64,000 nt of DNA, taken from assembly GCF_013372225.1 (NCBI RefSeq), contig NZ_CP053832.1, forward strand, positions 1 to 64,000, read 5' to 3'. Position numbers and translations under genes: made by a program. Shown one piece after another: positions 39,899 through 48,281 of the stretch (the stretch's first letter is position 1; each line of letters starts with the position of its first letter). This DNA comes from Campylobacter ureolyticus (GTDB lineage: Bacteria > Campylobacterota > Campylobacteria > Campylobacterales > Campylobacteraceae). Below the pieces are notes generated by a model. The model saw nothing but the letters and a program-made list of their open reading frames with translations, was not told where the DNA came from and made no database searches.

Positions 39899-40819
39899 TT
39901 GCCTTATATTATGAAAAAAATAGCTTTTGTAAATGGAGAAAAAGCTTATCAAATTTTACTAAATTTAGGTTATAAGATGAGTCAAGCTCAAAAACTTATA
40001 GATAAAAAGCGACTTTTTAACCTTGATGAAATTGTTATATCTAAAAATCAAATTTTAAATGGAGATGTTTTTTTAATTGATTATGAGTGTGAGCCAAAGG
40101 GTTTAGAGCCTATTTTTGAAGATGAAATTTTGGCAACATTTGATAAGCCAAGTGGAGTTTTAACTCATCCAAATGGAAGAAACTCAAACTACTCTATGAA
40201 TGATGAAATTTGGTCAAAATTTGGGCGAGATGCAAGTGTGGCACATAGGCTCGATAAAGAAACAAGTGGAGTTTTACTCGTGGCTAAAAATAAAACTGTT
40301 GAAAAAGAATTGAAACTAAAATTTCAAAATTTAGAAGTCAAAAAGACTTATTTTGCTATGGTAAAAGGCATTGTTGAAAAAAATTTTACAGTAGAAAATT
40401 TTTTAAATACTGATAAAACAGCTACGAGTTTAAAAAATAAAGTTTTTGTCCAAACAAGTGGAAAATTTGCAAAGACCGAGTTTGAAATAGTCCAAATTTA
40501 TGAAAAAATAGGTTTTACACTTTTAAAATGTATACCAAAAACAGGGCGCCAGCACCAGATACGAGTGCAATTGTTTCACGTGAAACATCCAATAGTTGGA
40601 GATACGCTTTACGGAATTAGTGATAAGTTTGCTAGTGATTTTTTAGATGAAAAAGTAAGTGTTGAAAGTAGGGTAAAAATCACTGGAGCTAAAAGACTTT
40701 TACTTCATTCGCAAAGTTTGGAATTTGAGTTTAATGGAAAAACTTATAACATCAAAAGTAATTTCGATGCAAAAAATGAATTTGAAAAATTAATAGGATT
40801 TTATGAAATTTGGAAATGA
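39899..40819 (+). CDS. RluA-family pseudouridine synthase
   Basis: The enzyme isomerises uridines in ribosomal or transfer RNA. The 306-residue protein has an S4-like N-terminal part and the RluA catalytic motif AHRLDKETSGVLLVAKN with Asp in HRLDKETSG, then KTYFAMVKG and the C-terminal TGRQHQIRVQLFHVKHPIVGD. The TTG start is chosen because AGAGGG lies 6 bases upstream; the ATG four codons later has no site. The last four codons plus the T of TGA are exactly the first copy of a 13-bp tandem repeat, and the next copy supplies the GA of the stop, so repeat number does not change the protein. Exact RNA target unknown. Confidence 0.88.
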   Translation: MPYIMKKIAFVNGEKAYQILLNLGYKMSQAQKLIDKKRLFNLDEIVISKNQILNGDVFLIDYECEPKGLEPIFEDEILATFDKPSGVLTHPNGRNSNYSMNDEIWSKFGRDASVAHRLDKETSGVLLVAKNKTVEKELKLKFQNLEVKKTYFAMVKGIVEKNFTVENFLNTDKTATSLKNKVFVQTSGKFAKTEFEIVQIYEKIGFTLLKCIPKTGRQHQIRVQLFHVKHPIVGDTLYGISDKFASDFLDEKVSVESRVKITGAKRLLLHSQSLEFEFNGKTYNIKSNFDAKNEFEKLIGFYEIWK

Positions 40820-41259
40820 AATTTGGAAATGAAATTTGGAAATGAAATTTGGAAATGAAATTTGGAAATGAAATTTGGAAATGAAATTTGGAAATGAAAT
40901 TTGGAAATGAAATTTGGAAATGAAATTTGGAAATGAAATTTGGAAATGAAATTTGGAAATGAAATTTGGAAATGAAATTTGGAAATGAAATTTGGAAATG
41001 AAATTTGGAAATGAAATTTGGAAATGAAATTTGGAAATGAAATTTGGAAATGAAATTTGGAAATGAAATTTGGAAATGAAATTTGGAAATGAAATTTGGA
41101 AATGAAATTTGGAAATGAAATTTGGAAATGAAATTTGGAAATGAAATTTGGAAATGAAATTTGGAAATGAAATTTGGAAATGAAATTTGGAAATGAAATT
41201 TGGAAATGAAATTTGGAAATGAAATTTGGAAATGAAATTTGGAAATGAAATTTGGAAAT
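40805..41259. repeat. Tandem array A: 35 perfect copies of a 13-bp unit
   Basis: GAAATTTGGAAAT is repeated 35 times without a single mismatch (455 bp, counted from the sequence). The first copy is the 3' end of the RluA-family gene; the array then runs through non-coding space. The unit has no stop codon on the minus strand in any frame, so all three minus frames are open and read a 13-residue cycle (FPNFISKFHFQIS); this is a by-product of the repeat and I do not call a gene. On the plus strand every unit junction gives TGA. Confidence 0.98.
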
Positions 41260-41283
41260 GGCAAAATGATAATAACTATTTAT

Positions 41284-41872
41284 TTTGTTAGAATGCTTTG
41301 TTAGAATGCTTTGTTAGAATGCTTTGTTAGAATGCTTTGTTAGAATGCTTTGTTAGAATGCTTTGTTAGAATGCTTTGTTAGAATGCTTTGTTAGAATGC
41401 TTTGTTAGAATGCTTTGTTAGAATGCTTTGTTAGAATGCTTTGTTAGAATGCTTTGTTAGAATGCTTTGTTAGAATGCTTTGTTAGAATGCTTTGTTAGA
41501 ATGCTTTGTTAGAATGCTTTGTTAGAATGCTTTGTTAGAATGCTTTGTTAGAATGCTTTGTTAGAATGCTTTGTTAGAATGCTTTGTTAGAATGCTTTGT
41601 TAGAATGCTTTGTTAGAATGCTTTGTTAGAATGCTTTGTTAGAATGCTTTGTTAGAATGCTTTGTTAGAATGCTTTGTTAGAATGCTTTGTTAGAATGCT
41701 TTGTTAGAATGCTTTGTTAGAATGCTTTGTTAGAATGCTTTGTTAGAATGCTTTGTTAGAATGCTTTGTTAGAATGCTTTGTTAGAATGCTTTGTTAGAA
41801 TGCTTTGTTAGAATGCTTTGTTAGAATGCTTTGTTAGAATGCTTTGTTAGAATGCTTTGTTAGAATGCTTTG
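41284..41872. repeat. Tandem array B: 45 perfect copies of another 13-bp unit
   Basis: TTTGTTAGAATGC is repeated 45 times without mismatch (41284-41868), plus four bases TTTG. The unit length equals that of array A but the sequences are unrelated. Only 24 bases (41260-41283) separate the arrays. The unit has a stop codon on both strands (TAG and TAA), so no long frame exists. Together the two arrays fill the intergenic region between the convergent RluA-family and rlmN operons; the remaining bases 41873-41911 show nothing recognisable. Confidence 0.98.
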
Positions 41873-41911
41873 GGTAATATTTATCAAAATAAATTAATAT
41901 TTTTATAATGG

Positions 41912-41936
41912 TTTTACTAACAAAAAGTTAGTAAAA
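41912..41936. terminator. Hairpin terminator at the end of the rlmN operon
   Basis: TTTTACTAAC (41912-41921) pairs perfectly with GTTAGTAAAA (41927-41936) across AAAAA. It lies one base beyond the stop of the minus-strand 34-residue gene and before array B, so it probably ends that operon and may act in both directions. Confidence 0.65.
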
Positions 41937-41937
41937 T

Positions 41938-42042
41938 TTACTCATCTTTGTTTTCAGATAATATTACTTTAATCATAAGACCAAAGCCTAAAATTAAAAC
42001 AATAGTTATAAAAATAATTTCTATTAAATCTAATTTTGTCAA
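41938..42042 (-). CDS. 34-residue single-helix membrane protein after rlmN
   Basis: A short frame begins with TTG at 42042, preceded by AAAGGGAAAAAA, 11 bases after the rlmN stop. It encodes a single hydrophobic helix (about residues 7-28, IIFITIVLILGFGLMIKVIL) and a charged tail ENKDE, then a terminator. I recall that rlmN of Campylobacter jejuni is also followed by an annotated small hydrophobic protein gene, which supports this as a real gene, but I could not check it. Function unknown. Confidence 0.5.
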   Translation of the reverse strand: MTKLDLIEIIFITIVLILGFGLMIKVILSENKDE

Positions 42043-42053
42043 TTTTTTCCCTT

Positions 42054-43127
42054 TTATTTTTTTAATATTTTATTTTCACTTCGTTCTTTTAGTTGTCCAC
42101 AAGCTGCACTTATGTCAATTCCTTTTGATTCTCTTATAGTGCAAGTTACACTTTTACTTTGCAAAAAATCACGGAATTTTTCCATATTTTCTTTTAACGG
42201 ACGTTTATAAATGCTGCCTTCGTTTGGGTTAAAATAGATTAAATTTACCTTTGCCTTTATACCATGAAGCAGTTTTACTAAAGTTTTTGCATCTTTTAGA
42301 TTATCATTTACGCCGTGCATCATTAGATATTCAAACATTACTCTTTTTCTCATGTCAATAGGAAACTCTCTCACAGCATCCATTATAGAAGCTATATTAT
42401 AAGCTTTATTTATTGGCATAAGTTCTTGTCTTAACTCATCATTTACTGCATGAAGTGATATCGCCAATAAAACTCCTAAATTCATCTCTCCAAGCTTTTT
42501 TATTTGTGAGCTAAGTCCGCTTGTACTTACTGTTTGTCTTCTTGGTGAAATTGCAAGCCCGTCATTATCAGTAAAAATTTTGATAGCTTTTGCAACATTT
42601 TCAAGATTGTTAAGAGGTTCGCCCATACCCATATAGACAACATTTACACGTCTTTCATATGGAATTTTATTAATCTTTTTTATAAAATGAACTTGTTCTA
42701 CAATTTCACCAGCAGTCAAGTTTCTAACAAACCCACCTTTGGCCGTTAGGCAAAAACTACAACCCATTTTACATCCGACTTGTGAACTGACACAGATAGT
42801 GTATCGAGCATGTTTTATAAGGTTTCCATTTTCATCAAATTCATCGTCCTTCATTGGAAGCAAAACGCTTTCTATAGTTTTTCCATCTTTTAATACAAAA
42901 AGATATTTAATACTTCCATCTTTGCTTTTTTCAGATTTTACAACTTTTAGTGGATCAAAATAAAAATTTTGGCTTAAGTCTTGCCTTAAATCTTTTGGTA
43001 AGTTTAGCATTTCATCAAAGCTATCAACATTTTTTTTATAAATCCATTCATAAATTTGTTTAGCTCTAAAAGCTGGTTTTACGAATTCACCTAGTTCATC
43101 TTTCGTAAAATCAAGTAAATTTTTCAA
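42054..43127 (-). CDS. rlmN: 23S rRNA (adenine-2503-C2)-methyltransferase
   Basis: RlmN is a radical SAM enzyme that methylates A2503 of 23S rRNA and A37 of some tRNAs. The 357 residues contain the cluster motif C119-x3-C123-x2-C126 ([10 protein letters not shown]), preceded by C112, and [15 protein letters not shown]; the C-terminal AACGQL holds the cysteine needed for methyl transfer. It overlaps the start region of the upstream gene by four bases (TGA/ATG), so the two are co-translated. ATG start at 43127. Confidence 0.96.
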   Translation of the reverse strand: MKNLLDFTKDELGEFVKPAFRAKQIYEWIYKKNVDSFDEMLNLPKDLRQDLSQNFYFDPLKVVKSEKSKDGSIKYLFVLKDGKTIESVLLPMKDDEFDENGNLIKHARYTICVSSQVGCKMGCSFCLTAKGGFVRNLTAGEIVEQVHFIKKINKIPYERRVNVVYMGMGEPLNNLENVAKAIKIFTDNDGLAISPRRQTVSTSGLSSQIKKLGEMNLGVLLAISLHAVNDELRQELMPINKAYNIASIMDAVREFPIDMRKRVMFEYLMMHGVNDNLKDAKTLVKLLHGIKAKVNLIYFNPNEGSIYKRPLKENMEKFRDFLQSKSVTCTIRESKGIDISAACGQLKERSENKILKK

Positions 43128-43696
43128 ATCAACCCTTTTTCTTTCATATATATTTTTAATTTTTCTTTTGCTGCAGCGTGATTTTTTATAAATATTTCAT
43201 GAGCACTTTCATCACAAAAATTTGTAGCACAAACTACTGCTTTGCATTTAATTTTAAAAAAATTTGCTACACTTAAAATAGAATAAAACTCCATATTTTC
43301 TAAATCAAACCCATTTTCATAAAATTTTGCTGCTAAATTTTTATCTTGTGTTATGAAATTTGATGAGTTTATAACAATATTTGAATTGTTTGTTAGTGAT
43401 GTTTCACGTGAAACATTTAGCGGATTTTCTAAATTTAAAGGAGAATATGATAAATTTAAAAGTTTTGAAATTTCTAAATTTGAAGCTTTAGAACTTTCAT
43501 ATATTTCTAAAATTTCACCTTTTTTATAAATTCCAGCAGTTCCAACGAAGATGATTTGTTTTGGTAAATCATCTTCTAGGGCTTTTTTTGTTAGTATGTT
43601 GGTTAGTGTTATTGCAGTTTCTATTAGTCCAATTCCAATACTCTGGGCAAATTCAAAACTCTCACTTTTTCCAGCACAAACTAACAAATTAGTCAT
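43124..43696 (-). CDS. Nucleoside phosphorylase-like protein
   Basis: A 190-residue protein whose pattern resembles the phosphorylase/MTA-SAH nucleosidase fold: [16 protein letters not shown] near the middle (cf. I.vGtAG) and [19 protein letters not shown], in which the M-E pair is where these enzymes bind the ribose, then [16 protein letters not shown] with the catalytic-type Asp. It is shorter than typical members (about 230) and lacks an obvious phosphate-binding N-terminal loop. Similar proteins are encoded next to rlmN and ksgA in Campylobacter, from memory. Substrate unknown. It starts where hisF stops. Confidence 0.6.
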   Translation of the reverse strand: MTNLLVCAGKSESFEFAQSIGIGLIETAITLTNILTKKALEDDLPKQIIFVGTAGIYKKGEILEIYESSKASNLEISKLLNLSYSPLNLENPLNVSRETSLTNNSNIVINSSNFITQDKNLAAKFYENGFDLENMEFYSILSVANFFKIKCKAVVCATNFCDESAHEIFIKNHAAAKEKLKIYMKEKGLI

Positions 43697-44436
43697 TAAA
43701 TTCTAACCTTTATACCATTTTCTAAAAGATATTTTTTTAATTCATTTATGCGAATTGTTCCAAAGTGAAATACTGAAGCTGCTAAAGCTGAACTAACTCC
43801 GGCCCTAAAAGCATCTAAAAAGTCACTCATTTTTCCAGCACCACCGCTTGCAATAACTGGGATATTTAACTCTTTTGCTAACAAACCTGTTATTTCTAAA
43901 TCATATCCGTTAGTTACACCATCTCTATCCATAGATGTTGGAAGAATTTCTGCAGCGCCTCTATCTTGAACCTCTAAAGCCCATTTTAAAGCTTCTTTGC
44001 CGCTATCAACTTCGCCACCATTTATAAAAACATTATAATTATTATTTACTTTTTTTACATCTATTGCTACAATTAGTGAGTTAAATTCCTTAGCTGCTTC
44101 ATTGATTAAATTAGGTGTTTTGATGGCTGCTGAATTTATGCTAATTTTGCTTACGCCAGCATCTAAAAGTGCTTTTATGTCATCAATTGTCTTTATTCCA
44201 CCGCCAACAATTAGTGGAATTTTTATAGAATTTGCTACTTTTTTAGCAAGTTCGACTGTTGTTTTTCTATTTTCATTAGTTGCAGTTATATCTAAAAAAC
44301 AAAGCTCATCAGCACCTTCTTTCTCATAAAACTGAGCTATTTCTACAGGATCTCCGACATCGACTAAATTTACAAAATTTACACCTTTTACAACTCTGCC
44401 TTTGTTCGTGTCAAGACAAGGAATTATCTTTTTCAT
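43696..44436 (-). CDS. hisF: Imidazole glycerol phosphate synthase, cyclase subunit
   Basis: HisF closes the imidazole ring in histidine synthesis, using ammonia from HisH. The 246-residue TIM barrel has the catalytic D9 region in KKIIPCLDTNKGRVVKG, the first phosphate site VGGGIKTIDD near 80, AIDVKK near 126 with the second catalytic Asp, and IASGGAGKMSDF near 199. Full length and without frameshift. No other histidine gene is in this window, so the pathway is dispersed. It shares one base with the next gene downstream on the minus strand. Confidence 0.96.
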   Translation of the reverse strand: MKKIIPCLDTNKGRVVKGVNFVNLVDVGDPVEIAQFYEKEGADELCFLDITATNENRKTTVELAKKVANSIKIPLIVGGGIKTIDDIKALLDAGVSKISINSAAIKTPNLINEAAKEFNSLIVAIDVKKVNNNYNVFINGGEVDSGKEALKWALEVQDRGAAEILPTSMDRDGVTNGYDLEITGLLAKELNIPVIASGGAGKMSDFLDAFRAGVSSALAASVFHFGTIRINELKKYLLENGIKVRI

Positions 44437-44513
44437 CTTTTGCCTTTGTATTAAAATAGAGTATTATTTTATCAAAATTTTTCTAATGTGTAGCTTTGTT
44501 AGTTTTTTTTAGT

Positions 44514-44519
44514 TATAAT
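44514..44519 (+). promoter_or_regulatory. -10 element placed for leaderless transcription of ksgA
   Basis: TATAAT in TAGTTATAATC ends only 6 bases before ATG 44526; a transcript would start at or next to the start codon. No ribosome site is visible in between. Confidence 0.5.
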
Positions 44520-44525
44520 CTTTTG

Positions 44526-45335
44526 ATGATAAGGGCAAAAAAGAAATTCGGACAAAATTTTCTAAAAGATAGTGTGCTTCTTGATAAGATCATCCAAGCG
44601 ATTCCCAAAGAGATTTTTAGCGATAAAGATTGTGATTTAGTCGAAATTGGGGCTGGCTTAGGTGATTTAACTAAGAAATTACTAGAAATTTCAAAAGTTA
44701 AAAGTTATGAAATTGATGAAGATCTTTTTATATTTTTAAATCAAACTTTTAAAAAAGAAATTGATGAAAAAAAACTGATCTTAACACTTGGTGATGCTTT
44801 AAAAATTTGGGACAAAATTAGTCAAAAGAACTATTTTTTAGTTGCGAATTTACCATATTATGTGGCAACAAATATCATGCTAAAAGCAGTAGATGATCCA
44901 AATTGCTTAGGATTTATAGTCATGATTCAGCGTGAAGTTGCATTGAAATTTTGTGGCTTTAGCGGTTCAAATTCGCTTAGTTTAATAACTAGCTTAAACG
45001 GAGAGATAAAAGCTTTATTTGACGTACCTCCAAGCAGCTTTGAACCAGAACCAAAGGTTATGTCAAGCGTTGTAAAATTTAGTAAATTTGATAATTTTAA
45101 TGAACTTGATAAAATCAACCATGAATCTTATAAAGATTTTTTAAAAACCTGTTTTTTAAGTCCTAGAAAAACGCTTTTTAAGAACTTAAGCTCTAAGATT
45201 GATAAAGAGATTTTAAAAAAATGCTTTGAAGAGTTAAACTTAGATCAAAATTTAAGAGCTCATCAATTAAATAACACCTTAATAGTAAAAATTTTTAATT
45301 ATTTAAAGGTGAGAAATGGAAAAAAATCAAAATAG
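44526..45335 (+). CDS. rsmA: 16S rRNA dimethyladenosine transferase
   Basis: RsmA (KsgA) dimethylates A1518 and A1519 of 16S rRNA. The 269 residues begin MIRAKKKFGQNFLKDSVLLDKI, the family hallmark, with the SAM motif LVEIGAGLGDLTKKL near 44 and the catalytic NLPYYVATNI near 107. The frame is open further to a TTG at 44496, but that would place the TATAAT at 44514 inside the gene; ATG 44526 gives the normal N-terminus. No ribosome site precedes it, consistent with leaderless translation. The 3' end overlaps the RNase J gene by 20 bases. Confidence 0.95.
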   Translation: MIRAKKKFGQNFLKDSVLLDKIIQAIPKEIFSDKDCDLVEIGAGLGDLTKKLLEISKVKSYEIDEDLFIFLNQTFKKEIDEKKLILTLGDALKIWDKISQKNYFLVANLPYYVATNIMLKAVDDPNCLGFIVMIQREVALKFCGFSGSNSLSLITSLNGEIKALFDVPPSSFEPEPKVMSSVVKFSKFDNFNELDKINHESYKDFLKTCFLSPRKTLFKNLSSKIDKEILKKCFEELNLDQNLRAHQLNNTLIVKIFNYLKVRNGKKSK

Positions 45336-47310
45336 TAATGGTGAAAACAAGCAAAATAATCAGAATAACACAAATAATAAAAACGATATAAACAATCAAA
45401 AATCAAATACTAGTAGGCAAAATGGTTTTAAAAAGACAAATCGTTATGCAAACCGAAAGAAAAACCTTCAAAAAGAATCAGGTATAGGCGAAAAAGAAAC
45501 TCCTAAAAAAACTCAGTCAAAAAGAAGAAAAAAATCAAATGTTTCTAAATGCTTAAATGGTAATGAAAATTGGCAAAAAGAGATGGAAAAAGCAATCATC
45601 GCAAACAAAAAAGTTCACGATGAAAGACTAAATCCTTTAAAATTCTTTAAATCAAATTCTAAGATCCACATAACCCCACTTGGTGGTCTTGGTGAAATCG
45701 GTGGAAATATAACTGTTTTTGAGACAAATACAAGTGCGATTATAGTTGATGTTGGTATGAGTTTTCCAAATGAAAGTATGCTTGGAGTTGATATTTTAAT
45801 ACCTGATTTTGACTACATAAGAAAGATAAAAGACAAAATTAAGGCTGTAATTATAACTCACGCACACGAAGATCATATCGGTGCAATGCCATATTTTTAT
45901 AAAGAATTTGATTATCCAATTTATGCTACGCCACTTTGTCTTGGAATGATATCAAATAAATTTGAAGAGCATGGCTTAAAGGCAAAAAGAGCGCTTTTTA
46001 GACCAGTAGAAAAAAGAAAAGTCTATAAAATAGGTGATTTTGATATCGAATGGATACATATCACTCACTCCATAATTGATGCTTCAGCCCTTGCCATAAA
46101 AACAGAAGCAGGCACTATTATCCACACAGGGGATTTTAAGATAGATCACACGCCAATAGATGGCTATCCGACTGATTTAGGACGCTTAGCAGAATATGGA
46201 GAAAAAGGGGTGCTCCTTTTAATGAGCGATAGCACAAACTCTCATAGAGAAGGCATTACAAAAAGTGAAAAAACAGTTGGAAAGACCTTTGATGAAATAT
46301 TTTCCAAATCAAAAGGAAGAGTTATTATGAGCACATTTAGCTCAAATGTTCATAGAATTTATCAGGCTATTGAACATGGATTAAAACACAATAGAAAAAT
46401 TTGTGTTATCGGAAGATCAATGGAGAGAAATTTATTTACTGCTATGGAACTTGGATATATTGATCTTTCAAAGGAAATTTTTATAGATGCTAACGAGGTT
46501 GGAAAATACCCTGATAACGAGGTTTTGATAGTAACAACAGGAAGTCAGGGTGAAACTATGAGCGCACTATATAGAATGGCAACGGATGAGCATAAATATA
46601 TCAAGATAAAGCCAAGCGATCAAATTATTATCTCAGCCAAAGCAATCCCTGGAAATGAGGCAAGTGTTTCAAATATCTTAAACTATCTTTTAAAAAGTGG
46701 TGCACGTGTTGCATATCAAGACTTTAGTGAGATTCATGTCTCAGGTCATGCTGCACAAGAAGAGCAAAAGCTCATGCTTCGTCTTACAAAGCCTAAGTTT
46801 TTCTTGCCTGTTCATGGGGAGTATAACCATATAGAAAAGCATGCTTCAACTGCAATTAGCTGTGGGGTTGATTCAAGAAACATCTACTTGATGAGCGATG
46901 GTGATCAAGTTGAGGTTACGAGCGGATATATAAAAAGAGTAAAAACTGTAAAAACTGGCAAAATTTTTGTCGATAATCAGATAAACAAAGAAATCTCAGA
47001 TGATATGGTAAAACATCGTCAAAATTTAGCGGATGCTGGTGTTGTAATGGTTATCGCTCAAGTTGATCAAGCAAATAAAAAGCTTGTAAAAACAAGAGTT
47101 ATAACTTATGGAGTTGTTAACGCAAAAGAACAAAGAGCCTTTGCAAAAGATATGGAACTTGTTTTAACACAGTTTCTAAGTAATTTAAAAAATGAGCTTT
47201 TAGGAGATCAAAGAGCTTTAGAAAATCAAATAAGACAAGCCATAAGAAAGCATATCTTTAGACGTCTTAAAAAGTATCCTACAATTGTTCCTGTAATTTA
47301 CCTAGTGTGA
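45316..47310 (+). CDS. rnj: Ribonuclease J
   Basis: RNase J is a metallo-beta-lactamase/beta-CASP nuclease with 5' exo- and endonuclease activity, central to mRNA turnover in bacteria lacking RNase E, such as Helicobacter and Campylobacter. The 664 residues start with an Asn/Lys-rich low-complexity region of about 110 residues, then ITPLGGLGEIGGN, the metal motif THAHEDHIGAMP near 182, HTGDFKIDHTP, DSTNSHREG and the beta-CASP motif region ending HVSGHAAQEE. The N-terminal extension is also known in Helicobacter RNase J. ATG 45316 lies in the ksgA end after AAGGTGAG. Confidence 0.95.
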   Translation: MEKNQNSNGENKQNNQNNTNNKNDINNQKSNTSRQNGFKKTNRYANRKKNLQKESGIGEKETPKKTQSKRRKKSNVSKCLNGNENWQKEMEKAIIANKKVHDERLNPLKFFKSNSKIHITPLGGLGEIGGNITVFETNTSAIIVDVGMSFPNESMLGVDILIPDFDYIRKIKDKIKAVIITHAHEDHIGAMPYFYKEFDYPIYATPLCLGMISNKFEEHGLKAKRALFRPVEKRKVYKIGDFDIEWIHITHSIIDASALAIKTEAGTIIHTGDFKIDHTPIDGYPTDLGRLAEYGEKGVLLLMSDSTNSHREGITKSEKTVGKTFDEIFSKSKGRVIMSTFSSNVHRIYQAIEHGLKHNRKICVIGRSMERNLFTAMELGYIDLSKEIFIDANEVGKYPDNEVLIVTTGSQGETMSALYRMATDEHKYIKIKPSDQIIISAKAIPGNEASVSNILNYLLKSGARVAYQDFSEIHVSGHAAQEEQKLMLRLTKPKFFLPVHGEYNHIEKHASTAISCGVDSRNIYLMSDGDQVEVTSGYIKRVKTVKTGKIFVDNQINKEISDDMVKHRQNLADAGVVMVIAQVDQANKKLVKTRVITYGVVNAKEQRAFAKDMELVLTQFLSNLKNELLGDQRALENQIRQAIRKHIFRRLKKYPTIVPVIYLV

Positions 47311-47318
47311 GGCATAAA

Positions 47319-48281
47319 ATGAGTGAAATTTTAGAAGTTGGTAAAAGAGTTTTAGAGCTTGAGGGAAATGAGCTTTTAAGGCACTCAAATTTACTTGATG
47401 ATAAATTTGAGAATGCTTTAAAATTGCTCTATTCTTGTAAAGGAAAAGTTATCGTAACAGGAGTTGGAAAAAGTGGCCATATAGGCGCAAAAATAGCAGC
47501 TACAATGGCTAGTACTGGCACTCCTAGCTTTTTTTTACATCCAACAGAGGCTTTGCACGGAGATCTTGGAATGGTACAAAAAAGCGATGTGATACTAGCG
47601 ATAAGTTTTAGTGGTGAAAGTGATGAGCTTATAAAAATAATGCCTCACCTTAAAAGATTTGGTGTTCAAATTATATCAATGACTGCTAAATTCAGCAGTT
47701 CCTTAGCTAAATTTAGCGATGAAATAATAAGTCTTGATATAATAAAAGAGGCTTGTCCATTAGGTGCTGCGCCAACAGTTTCTACTACGTTAACTTTAGC
47801 TTTGGGCGATGCCTTGGCAATTTGTCTTATGAAGATGAGAAATTTCAAAGTTGAAGATTTTGCAAATTTTCATCCAGGTGGTAGTCTTGGAAAAAGACTG
47901 TTTTTAAAAGTAAAAGATGTTATGAAAACTAATGAATTGCCAGTTGTTAGTTATGATGTTAGTCTTAAAGTCGCTATAGATACGATGACCCATGGAAAAC
48001 TTGGAGCCGTTTTACTAACAGATAAAAATGGTAAGTTAGTGGCCATTTTAAGTGATGGGGATTTAAGAAGAGCACTACAAAGAGATGATTTTGATATAAA
48101 TGACAAGGCTCTAAACTATGCAACAAAAGAGCCAAAAATTATAGATGATGATGAAATTTTAGCATCAACTGCCCTTAAAATAATAGAAAAATATAAAATT
48201 CAACTACTTGTAATTGTCAATGATAAAAAAATTCCAATTGGAGCTTTACACATTCATGATTTGACAAATTTAGGATTATAA
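47319..48281 (+). CDS. kpsF: Arabinose-5-phosphate isomerase (KpsF/KdsD)
   Basis: The enzyme interconverts ribulose 5-phosphate and arabinose 5-phosphate, the first step to the KDO sugar of lipopolysaccharide or capsule. The 320-residue protein has a SIS domain (GKVIVTGVGKSGHIGAKIAATMASTGTP, in parts; FHPGGSLGKRL near 185) followed by two CBS domains. A GTG at 47307 keeps the frame open, but GAGG at 47309-47312 is 6 bases before ATG 47319, which I take as the start. It follows RNase J by 8 bases and touches the next gene with no gap. Confidence 0.93.
   Translation: MSEILEVGKRVLELEGNELLRHSNLLDDKFENALKLLYSCKGKVIVTGVGKSGHIGAKIAATMASTGTPSFFLHPTEALHGDLGMVQKSDVILAISFSGESDELIKIMPHLKRFGVQIISMTAKFSSSLAKFSDEIISLDIIKEACPLGAAPTVSTTLTLALGDALAICLMKMRNFKVEDFANFHPGGSLGKRLFLKVKDVMKTNELPVVSYDVSLKVAIDTMTHGKLGAVLLTDKNGKLVAILSDGDLRRALQRDDFDINDKALNYATKEPKIIDDDEILASTALKIIEKYKIQLLVIVNDKKIPIGALHIHDLTNLGL

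Noticed and set aside
40752-41264. A 170-codon open frame on the minus strand
   Set aside because: It is the complement of the 13-bp array A plus the end of the RluA-family gene; open only because the unit has no stop. TTG start, no ribosome site.
40805-41872. CRISPR array
   Set aside because: Units are directly adjacent without spacers, only 13 bp long, and there are no cas genes in the window.
44496-44525. Upstream TTG start for ksgA
   Set aside because: It would place the likely -10 element inside the coding region and adds a non-family N-terminus.
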